NCBI GenBank assembly: GCA_021151685.1
Contig: JAGKWS010000023.1
Span: forward strand, 1-40,135
DNA length: 40,135 nt
Reading direction: 5' to 3'
Source of the DNA: Chitinophagaceae bacterium
Lineage (GTDB): Bacteria > Bacteroidota > Bacteroidia > Chitinophagales > Chitinophagaceae
The notes beneath the pieces were generated by a model. That model was given only the letters and a program-made list of their open reading frames with translations, ran no database searches and was not told where the DNA came from. Of this stretch, positions 34,081 through 40,135 are shown piece after piece (position 1 is the stretch's first letter; every line of letters begins with the position of its first letter). A program made the translations under genes and the position numbers.

Positions 34081-34183
34081 CGCCAGCAACAAAATAATAT
34101 TTCATCTACTTCAAACAATGCATTGAATGCTGTAGAAAAATGAATGCAGATGCAGGCAAAAACAACCAACAAATAGCCAAACG

Positions 34184-35149
34184 ATGCAGGAAGAATTACT
34201 TCTGAAAGAGAATAAAGACCGTTTTGTGATATTGCCCATCAACTACCCCAAGGTGTGGGAGATGTACAAAAAACACGAGGCCAGTTTCTGGACGGCAGAG
34301 GAGATAGACCTTGGCGACGATATGAAGGACTGGGCCAAACTGAACGATGGCGAGCGTCACTTTATATCGCACATATTGGCATTTTTTGCCGCCAGCGATG
34401 GTATAGTAAACGAAAACCTTGCGGTAAACTTTATGCGTGAGGTACAGTTGCCTGAGGCGCGTTGTTTCTATGGTTTTCAGATAATGATGGAGAACATACA
34501 CTCTGAAACTTATGCGCTGCTGATAGATACGTACATCAAAGACCCTGTTGAAAAGAATAAACTGTTTCACGCCATAGAAACGGTGCCGGGTGTGGGCCGA
34601 AAGGCCGAATGGGCATTGCGCTGGATACAGAATGGCACATTTGCCGAGCGACTGGTAGCATTTGCAGCGGTAGAGGGTATCTTTTTCAGTGGTAGTTTCT
34701 GCTCTATTTTTTGGCTGAAGAAGCGTGGATTGATGCCGGGATTGACGTTCAGCAACGAGCTCATTAGCCGCGATGAGGGCTTGCATTGCGAATTTGCCTG
34801 CCTGCTGTACAGCATGTTGCAAACCAAGCTGAGCCAGCGCGAGGTGTACGACATTATTTGCGAAGCGGTAGATATAGAAAAGCAATTTATAAGCGAGGCC
34901 ATACCTGTGGACCTGATAGGTATGAACGCCCGCCTGATGCAGCAATACATTGAGTTTGTGGCCGACCGCTGGATAGCTGAACTGGGTTACCCCAAGGTAT
35001 ACAACACAGCCAATCCGTTTGACTTTATGGAAATGATATCGCTACAAGGTAAGACCAACTTCTTTGAAAAGAGGGTGGGAGATTATCAAAAGTCGGGCGT
35101 TATAGGTGGCCCGGCAGCACAGAGTTTTTCGCTGGACGAAGATTTTTAA
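34184..35149 (+). CDS. nrdB: Ribonucleoside-diphosphate reductase class Ia, beta (radical) subunit
   Basis: The 321-residue R2 subunit stores the tyrosyl radical that drives reduction of ribonucleotides to deoxyribonucleotides. The diiron ligands are Asp42 (FWTAEEIDL), Glu103 and His106 (QIMMENIHSETY), Glu164 (AAVEGIFFSGSF), and Glu198 and His201 (ISRDEGLHCEF). The radical Tyr is Tyr110 in ENIHSETY. The sequence is closest in style to eukaryotic and Bacteroidetes R2 (EARCFYGFQ, GIVNENL). The C-terminal tail (QSFSLDEDF) is the peptide that docks into NrdA. nrdA starts 95 bp downstream, so the two are probably one operon under the DnaA-box promoter module. Confidence 0.97.
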   Translation: MQEELLLKENKDRFVILPINYPKVWEMYKKHEASFWTAEEIDLGDDMKDWAKLNDGERHFISHILAFFAASDGIVNENLAVNFMREVQLPEARCFYGFQIMMENIHSETYALLIDTYIKDPVEKNKLFHAIETVPGVGRKAEWALRWIQNGTFAERLVAFAAVEGIFFSGSFCSIFWLKKRGLMPGLTFSNELISRDEGLHCEFACLLYSMLQTKLSQREVYDIICEAVDIEKQFISEAIPVDLIGMNARLMQQYIEFVADRWIAELGYPKVYNTANPFDFMEMISLQGKTNFFEKRVGDYQKSGVIGGPAAQSFSLDEDF

Positions 35150-35244
35150 TTTCTGACAAGTACCCTTTTCATTATTACTGACTCATCACACATCACAGCT
35201 ATACACCCGATAACAAAACAACAACGAAATAAATACATTAAGAT

Positions 35245-37650
35245 ATGCACATGTACGTTATAAAAAGAAACGGTAAAAAAGAAACTGTAAAGTTTGACAA
35301 GATCACGGCACGCATCGAGAAACTGTCTTACAGTCTCAACAATGCTGTGAATGTGATAGATGTGGCCAAGAAAGTGATAGAGGGTATCTATGACGGTGTA
35401 ACCACTACAGAGCTGGATAACCTTGCTGCCGAAACTGCGGCATCGCTTACCATCAAACATCCTGACTATGCGCTACTGGCCAGCCGTATAGCGGTGAGTA
35501 ACCTGCACAAGAATACTACCAAGTCGTTCTCGGAAACGATGCGGTTGCTGTACCAATGTACCGATGCTACCAGTGGCCGCCGTATGCCGCTGATAGCTGA
35601 CGACATTATGCAGATAATAGAAGAACATGCCGAATTGCTGGATAGTTCTATTATTTATGATCGCGATTTTGGTTTCGATTACTTTGGTTTCAAAACAATA
35701 GAGAAATCGTACTTGCTGCGCCTGAATGGCAAAGTGGTAGAACGCCCGCAGCATATGTATATGCGTGTGGCCATAGGCATACACAAGCATGATGTGCATG
35801 CGGCTATAGAAACGTATAACCTGATGAGTGAGCGTTGGTTCACCCATGCTACACCTACGCTGTTTAATGCCGGTACGCCCAAACCTCAAATGTCGTCTTG
35901 CTTTCTGCTGACGATGAAGGACGACAGTATAGATGGCATTTACGATACGCTGAAGCAAACAGCCAAAATATCGCAGAGCGCAGGTGGTATAGGTTTGGCG
36001 ATACACAATGTGCGTGCTACAGGTAGCTACATAGGCGGTACCAATGGTACCAGCAATGGGTTGATACCGATGCTGCGCGTGTTTAACGATACGGCCCGTT
36101 ATGTAGACCAGGGTGGTGGCAAACGCAAGGGCGCATTTGCCATATATCTGGAGCCATGGCATGCCGATGTGTTCGACTTTCTGGACATCCGTAAGAACCA
36201 CGGTAAAGAAGAGTTGCGTGCCCGCGATCTCTTTAATGCTCTTTGGATATCGGATCTGTTTATGAAGCGTGTGGAGGAAAATGGCAACTGGAGCCTTTTC
36301 TGCCCCAACGAAGCACCCGGCCTGAGCGAGTGCCATGGTGCCGAATTTGAAAAGTTGTATACACAGTACGAGGCCGAAGGAAGGCAGCGTAAAACCATAA
36401 AGGCGCAAGATTTGTGGTTTGCCATAGTACAAGCACAGATAGAAACCGGTACGCCATACCTGCTGTACAAAGATGCGGCCAATGGTAAGAGCAATCAGCA
36501 GAACCTGGGTACCATAAAGAGCTCGAACCTGTGTACGGAAATTATAGAGTATACCAGCCCCGATGAGGTGGCTGTATGCAACCTGGCATCGCTGGCGTTG
36601 CCAAGGTTTGTACAGGATGGTAAGTTCAACTTTGAGAAACTGTACGAAGTAACGTACCATGCTGCCTGCAACCTGAACAAAATAATAGATGGCAACTATT
36701 ACCCTGTAGAAGAGGCGCGCAACTCTAACATGCGCCACCGCCCCATAGGGCTGGGCGTACAGGGCCTTGCCGATGTATTCATACTGATGCGCCTGCCGTT
36801 TGAGAGCGATATGGCCAAATTGCTGAACAAGAACATCTTTGAGACCATTTACTTCGCTGCTATGACAGCCAGCAAAGATTTGGCAATACAATACGGTCCA
36901 TACGAGACTTTTGCAGGCTCTCCATTGTCAAAAGGTATTTTCCAGTTCGATTTGTGGAATGAAAAACCATCGGACCGGCACGATTGGGAAGGGCTGAGGG
37001 CAGAAGTAATAAAACATGGTGCCCGCAACTCTTTGTTGGTGGCTCCAATGCCTACAGCGTCTACATCGCAGATACTGGGCAATAATGAGTGTTTTGAGCC
37101 ATATACCTCTAACATTTACACTCGCCGTGTATTGAGTGGTGAGTTCATTATTGTAAACAAACATTTGCTAAAAGACTTGGCAGAGCTGGGTTTGTGGAAC
37201 AATACCATGAAAAACAAGATAATAGCGGCCAACGGCTCTATACAGAACATAGAGGAGATACCTGCACCCATCAAGGAACTGTACAAAACAGTTTGGGAGA
37301 TAAAGCAGCGTAACCTGATAGATATGGCTGCCGACCGTGGTGCATTTATTTGCCAAAGCCAGTCGCTGAATCTGTTTGTAGATACACCAACCACTGCCAA
37401 ACTGACCTCTATGCACTTCTATGCATGGAAGAAGGGGTTGAAGACCGGTATGTACTACCTGCGTACGCAAGCTGCCACACAGGCAGTACAGTTTACGGTA
37501 GAAAAACAGGTGAACAATGATATAGCACCTGTGATACCTCATAATGACAAGCCCACAGTGCCTGCCAATGACATAGACGACATTACAGCCGAAGAATATT
37601 CTGGCCCGATGTGTACCATGCAGGATGGTTGTATTACTTGTAGTTCATAG
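35245..37650 (+). CDS. nrdA: Ribonucleoside-diphosphate reductase class Ia, alpha (catalytic) subunit
   Basis: The 801-residue R1 subunit has an N-terminal ATP-cone (about 3-90, YVIKRNGKKETVKFDKITAR), so dATP/ATP overall activity control is expected. The catalytic thiyl Cys430 lies in NLCTEI, with Asn428 and Glu432. The redox pair is Cys219 (KPQMSSCFLL) and Cys445 (DEVAVCNLASL). The C-terminal shuttle pair is Cys796 and Cys799 (MQDGCITCSS), which passes electrons from thioredoxin or glutaredoxin. MPTASTSQILGNNECFEP is the usual substrate-loop signature. It pairs with nrdB upstream; NrdR regulation is suggested by the promoter module. A second in-frame ATG at 35251 is possible. Confidence 0.97.
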   Translation: MHMYVIKRNGKKETVKFDKITARIEKLSYSLNNAVNVIDVAKKVIEGIYDGVTTTELDNLAAETAASLTIKHPDYALLASRIAVSNLHKNTTKSFSETMRLLYQCTDATSGRRMPLIADDIMQIIEEHAELLDSSIIYDRDFGFDYFGFKTIEKSYLLRLNGKVVERPQHMYMRVAIGIHKHDVHAAIETYNLMSERWFTHATPTLFNAGTPKPQMSSCFLLTMKDDSIDGIYDTLKQTAKISQSAGGIGLAIHNVRATGSYIGGTNGTSNGLIPMLRVFNDTARYVDQGGGKRKGAFAIYLEPWHADVFDFLDIRKNHGKEELRARDLFNALWISDLFMKRVEENGNWSLFCPNEAPGLSECHGAEFEKLYTQYEAEGRQRKTIKAQDLWFAIVQAQIETGTPYLLYKDAANGKSNQQNLGTIKSSNLCTEIIEYTSPDEVAVCNLASLALPRFVQDGKFNFEKLYEVTYHAACNLNKIIDGNYYPVEEARNSNMRHRPIGLGVQGLADVFILMRLPFESDMAKLLNKNIFETIYFAAMTASKDLAIQYGPYETFAGSPLSKGIFQFDLWNEKPSDRHDWEGLRAEVIKHGARNSLLVAPMPTASTSQILGNNECFEPYTSNIYTRRVLSGEFIIVNKHLLKDLAELGLWNNTMKNKIIAANGSIQNIEEIPAPIKELYKTVWEIKQRNLIDMAADRGAFICQSQSLNLFVDTPTTAKLTSMHFYAWKKGLKTGMYYLRTQAATQAVQFTVEKQVNNDIAPVIPHNDKPTVPANDIDDITAEEYSGPMCTMQDGCITCSS

Positions 37651-37677
37651 AATCCCTACACACTTTTTCATACTATC

Positions 37678-37713
37678 GGGTACAATGCAGTATGTCTATA
37701 CAGCATTGTACCC
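37678..37713 (+). terminator. Intrinsic terminator after nrdA
   Basis: An 11-bp perfect stem (37678-37688 with 37703-37713) with a 14-base loop that can pair further is followed by TTTGCCTTTT. It lies 27 bp after the nrdA stop and also faces the convergent glyoxalase-like gene. Confidence 0.75.
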
Positions 37714-37743
37714 TTTGCCTTTTAATGGATGATTAGTAAGGGG

Positions 37744-38127
37744 CTACTGTAGCCGCCATGGTGGGTTCTGGCGGTTTTCGCCGGCATGGTACAAGATGAT
37801 GGTGGTACCATCGGTGTCTTGCAGACGGGCTTCGCGCCAAAGCCATGGCTGGTCTGTGGGCAGTTGCTGAAAGATAAAGCCTTGTTGCTGTAAGGCCGCT
37901 ACGTCTTCATTGAGCGTGGAGGTCTCAAAATATATCCATGTGGTAGATGGTGGGGTAGGGGTATCGGCTGTGTGCAGCGAGAAAGTAGTGTTGCCATCCG
38001 GGCAAACGAAACGGGCATATGTAGGCGGATTGTGTACAATTTGTTGCAGCCCCAGCCGGGTATAGAAATCTATGGAGCGTTGCAAGTTGGCAACTGTGAT
38101 GGTGATTTGATTGAGATTGAGTTTCAT
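37744..38127 (-). CDS. VOC-family (glyoxalase/bleomycin-resistance-like) protein
   Basis: The 127-residue single-domain vicinal oxygen chelate protein starts MKLNLNQITITVANLQRSID, followed by FYTRLGLQQIV, and has the paired beta-alpha-beta units of the fold (second unit near TWIYFETSTLNEDVAALQQQ). WREARLQDTDGTTIILYHAG is the usual end of the metal-site half, with the Asp-Thr-Asp-Gly turn. Members include glyoxalase I, dioxygenases and drug-binding proteins; substrate cannot be told. It is convergent with nrdA and closely followed upstream (minus strand) by the beta-barrel gene. Confidence 0.85.
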   Translation of the reverse strand: MKLNLNQITITVANLQRSIDFYTRLGLQQIVHNPPTYARFVCPDGNTTFSLHTADTPTPPSTTWIYFETSTLNEDVAALQQQGFIFQQLPTDQPWLWREARLQDTDGTTIILYHAGENRQNPPWRLQ

Positions 38128-38162
38128 TGTTCAAGTGTTTTGCGGCAGTGATTGTGTAACTG

Positions 38163-38717
38163 TTACAACCTGTAACCGACATGGAAGGTAGCGAAATAGC
38201 CGATTTTGCCTTCTTTATAGCCCGATAGATTTACGGCATCGTACACATGGTTGTAACTGATGCCTGCCCATGGGGTGATGTACATGTGCGACAGGGCATT
38301 GTGGCTACCGGTAAAGGGAAATATACGATACCCCACATGGGCACCCAAAGACAGGTTGTGGCCTACGTCATTTATTTGTGTTTCTTTTTGGGTAACGTTG
38401 TTGGTGGCATAGCCGGCATCTATACCCGCATACAAGCCCTTTACGCCTGTAATCAGGTAGTTTGTCTTCAACCCAAAACCATGCGTCATGGTGGTGAAGT
38501 TGGTATTGCCCGTAATGTTGCCGGGCTGCTCTATGCCAAAAATGCCAAGGTCGAAGCGAAGTCTGTGATGATTGTATATACCATGTACCGAGTAGCCTTT
38601 CATAGCATATGCAATAGGGTCTACTTCTATTTCTACGGTGCGCTTGATGGTGGTTGTATTTGTTTGGGCAATGGCGCAGTTTGTGGCGGTAAGGAGTGCC
38701 AGTGTCAGATTTTTCAT
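38163..38717 (-). CDS. Small predicted outer membrane beta-barrel protein
   Basis: The 184-residue product starts at the ATG at 38717 with a signal peptide (MKNLTLALLTATNCAIA, then QTNTTTIKR). An earlier in-frame start would run back into the SRPBCC gene and lacks a signal. The mature part alternates hydrophobic and polar residues as a barrel (YSVHGIYNHHRLRFDLGIFG, NLSLGAHVGYRIFPFTG, KIGYFATFHVGYRL) with a C-terminal Leu-ended strand. About eight strands would fit the length. No specific family recognised. It lies in the same orientation as the VOC gene (35-bp gap) and the SRPBCC gene (106-bp gap). Confidence 0.7.
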   Translation of the reverse strand: MKNLTLALLTATNCAIAQTNTTTIKRTVEIEVDPIAYAMKGYSVHGIYNHHRLRFDLGIFGIEQPGNITGNTNFTTMTHGFGLKTNYLITGVKGLYAGIDAGYATNNVTQKETQINDVGHNLSLGAHVGYRIFPFTGSHNALSHMYITPWAGISYNHVYDAVNLSGYKEGKIGYFATFHVGYRL

Positions 38718-38823
38718 GTCTTTTATTTTGACTTTTGATAATAGTCTTCCATTACGGCATGGTGATGTTTTTTTGCCGTTCGTTAAGATTGTTAACAATA
38801 AATTATTTGGGAGAGGAGTAGGC

Positions 38824-39261
38824 TCAGAGCGAGCTTTCGGCACGTTTTTTCAGTGCCTGATTCATGCGGATGAAGTTTTCGCGGGTTTCGGCACCTATTT
38901 TGCCGAGGATGAATGAGGAAAGAATACCCGAGAACTCTTCGCCTTGTGTCAGCTTTGTTTGGCCGGGGGCAACGGTTTCGATGTTGAAGAAATGATAGCC
39001 ATCGAAAATGCCTTTTACAAACAGGCTACCCAACCATGCAAAATGACGACCGGGTTCGCTGCCCAATACTATTGGTTTGAAGACAAACGTTTTGCCGTTG
39101 TTTTTCATGGTGTTGCGCAGGCGTGCGCCCACCACAGCATTACCTTCTACCGATACGATGAAGGGGTTCCATTGAGGGTACTCGCTGAAGGTGGTGAGTA
39201 CCTGCCAAATGCGCTCTGGTGTGGCGTTGATGATGATTTCGGAGGTGATTCTCTTTGCCAT
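38824..39261 (-). CDS. SRPBCC-domain (START-like/polyketide cyclase-like) protein
   Basis: The 145-residue single-domain protein of the SRPBCC helix-grip fold starts MAKRITSEIIINATPERIWQ, then VLTTFSEYPQWNPFIVSVEG. It has KLTQGEEFSGIL and a long C-terminal helix (ETRENFIRMNQALKKRAE). The family binds hydrophobic ligands in a deep cavity; ligand unknown. It has its own -7 box upstream and lies 78 bp downstream of the Crp/Fnr-type regulator gene on the same strand, so the regulator may act on it. That link is inference. Confidence 0.85.
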   Translation of the reverse strand: MAKRITSEIIINATPERIWQVLTTFSEYPQWNPFIVSVEGNAVVGARLRNTMKNNGKTFVFKPIVLGSEPGRHFAWLGSLFVKGIFDGYHFFNIETVAPGQTKLTQGEEFSGILSSFILGKIGAETRENFIRMNQALKKRAESSL

Positions 39262-39283
39262 TGTACTATTTGTTTTGATGAGA

Positions 39284-39291
39284 CAAAAGTA
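39284..39291 (-). promoter_or_regulatory. -7 box (TACTTTTG) for the SRPBCC gene
   Basis: On the minus strand TACTTTTG matches TAnnTTTG and ends 22 bp before the ATG at 39261. Confidence 0.5.
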
Positions 39292-39339
39292 GAGCGGTGT
39301 TTACCGGCCACCATTAACAATTGTAAAGAAATGGGCAGG

Positions 39340-39912
39340 CTACTCCATAAGCCTTTTGCGTATACGGCTCATAGACACGGGGGTAATGCCAAGGTAGGAT
39401 GCTATGATGTGATGGGGAACACGAAGCAGTAAATCGCCGTGTTGGGCTTCAAACTTACGATAACGTTCTTCGGGGCTGTCCAGTATAAATGATGCCAGAA
39501 TCATTTGTCCGTTTATGAATCGCTGCTCGGCTACTTTGCGGCCCATTACCTGCATTTTGGGTAGTGTGTCGTATAGCTCTTGCATGGCATTGTAATTGAT
39601 GACCAGCAACTGACAGTCCTCAATGGTTTCGAGGGTTTGTATACTGGGTGCCTGCCGCAGGAAGCTATCGTAGCTGCTGGCAAAGAGGTTTTCGCGAAAG
39701 ATGAAGCCTGTTATTTCCTCACCGTCTTTAGTGTAGTAGAGCCGTACAAGACCTTTGACAATAAAGTATAGTTCGCGGGCTATCTTGCCTTCTTCGGTGA
39801 GCTTGTATTTGCGTGGCACCTCGCGGAAGGTAAATGCGTTTTCGAGTATGGCTTTCTCTTTGTCGGTAAAGGATACCACCTGACTAATGTATTGATGAAA
39901 ACCTTCGAACAT
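39340..39912 (-). CDS. Crp/Fnr-family transcriptional regulator
   Basis: The 190-residue regulator has an N-terminal cyclic-nucleotide-binding-like beta-roll (about 10-115: KYKLTEEGKIARELYFIVKG, VRLYYTKDGEEITGFIF). A long dimerisation helix follows (NAMQELYDTLPKMQVMGRKV). The C-terminal helix-turn-helix (about 165-188) reads RVPHHIIASYLGITPVSMSR, IRKRLME. The glycine/arginine residues that grip cAMP in Crp are not conserved, and there is no Fnr-type cysteine cluster, so the signal is unknown. Many Bacteroidetes members respond to stress or regulate their own neighbours. The SRPBCC gene follows in the same direction. Confidence 0.9.
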   Translation of the reverse strand: MFEGFHQYISQVVSFTDKEKAILENAFTFREVPRKYKLTEEGKIARELYFIVKGLVRLYYTKDGEEITGFIFRENLFASSYDSFLRQAPSIQTLETIEDCQLLVINYNAMQELYDTLPKMQVMGRKVAEQRFINGQMILASFILDSPEERYRKFEAQHGDLLLRVPHHIIASYLGITPVSMSRIRKRLME

Positions 39913-39977
39913 TGGTTGGAGTTTTTGTTACGAAAGATAGTGAGAAGTGGAGAAACGGAATGAGCGCAACGCCATAA

Positions 39978-40007
39978 AAAGGTGCGCCCATTGCTGAGCG
40001 CACCTTT
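39978..40007 (-). terminator. Intrinsic terminator after the T9SS-secreted gene
   Basis: A 10-bp perfect stem (39978-39987 with 39998-40007) is followed on the minus strand by a T-rich tail (TTATGG after TTT). It lies 22 bp beyond the stop codon at 40030-40032. Confidence 0.85.
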
Positions 40008-40029
40008 CAGGATCATTCAAAGCGATAGC

Positions 40030-40135
40030 TTACTTCGTCAATACTACTTTCAGTGTTTCTACCACACCATCTACACCCTCGAAGCGGCACATATAGATGC
40101 CTGCGGCAAGGTCGGTAGGGAGGTTGATGGTAGTA
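40030..40135 (-). CDS. C-terminal end of a T9SS-secreted protein (type A sorting domain)
   Basis: Only the last 34 codons are inside the window; the gene runs off the right edge. They read TTINLPTDLAAGIYMCRFEG, then VDGVVETLKVVLTK and stop. This is the Por secretion system C-terminal sorting domain: the LAAGIYM core, a polar turn, and VETLKVVL as the last strand. The domain directs cargo to the type IX secretion system, after which it is cleaved. The nature of the passenger cannot be told. It confirms a Bacteroidetes host with gliding or T9SS machinery. Confidence 0.85.
   Translation of the reverse strand, partial: TTINLPTDLAAGIYMCRFEGVDGVVETLKVVLTK

Noticed and set aside
33839..34126. A 95-codon plus-strand frame over repeat copy 2
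   Set aside because: It overlaps the promoter module and its -7 box and has no family resemblance. The same reading in copy 1 is carried only by the repeated sequence.

Overview
The window is chromosomal DNA of a Bacteroidetes bacterium, most likely Chitinophagaceae or a close relative. The evidence is a type IX secretion C-terminal sorting domain at the right edge, the class Ia nrdB-nrdA order, YfhO-family membrane proteins, ribosomal protein THX, a DUF2805/photolyase cluster, and repeated Bacteroidetes-type -7 boxes (TAnnTTTG) a short way upstream of start codons. Family assignments are made by reading the sequence; no database search was run.

Layout. (a) 1-2226: one minus-strand open frame that starts as prolyl-tRNA synthetase and changes in frame, near 1117-1131, into an alpha-2-macroglobulin-like protein with a different codon style. 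This looks like a chimeric join. (b) 2.3-8.1 kb: cell-envelope genes (Gly/Tyr-rich secreted protein, FadL-like outer membrane protein, OmpA-like lipoprotein, OprO/P-like porin). (c) 8.2-10 kb: prs and rplY. (d) 10-24.4 kb: two same-strand YfhO paralogues bracket a photolyase operon (DUF2805, flavin reductase, photolyase-like protein), a convergent MTHFR-like gene, an AT-rich two-gene methyltransferase/nuclease island, and a secreted hypothetical protein. (e) 24.4-25.6 kb: a non-coding stretch with a 161-bp MITE-like element (TTA target duplication) and about 2.6 tandem copies of a ~215-bp repeat. (f) 25.7-30.8 kb: tmk, ribosomal THX, UDP-sugar epimerase, SlyD-like PPIase, AI-2E/PerM-family protein and two secreted hypotheticals. 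(g) 31-32.6 kb: an AbiEi/AbiEii-type toxin-antitoxin pair with nested inverted repeats at its promoter. (h) 32.9-37.7 kb: nrdB-nrdA preceded by two 173-bp near-identical direct repeats. Each repeat carries two perfect DnaA boxes, an NrdR-like core and a -7 box; a small unknown ORF lies between them. (i) 37.7-40.1 kb: glyoxalase-like, beta-barrel, SRPBCC and Crp/Fnr genes, and the C-terminal end of a secreted T9SS protein.

Most worth following up: the duplicated DnaA-box/NrdR-like promoter module in front of nrdBA with a small ORF downstream of the extra copy; the photolyase-like protein that lacks the cysteine loop expected of iron-sulfur photolyases; the two-gene methyltransferase/nuclease island; the AbiE operator; and the proS/alpha-2-macroglobulin junction.
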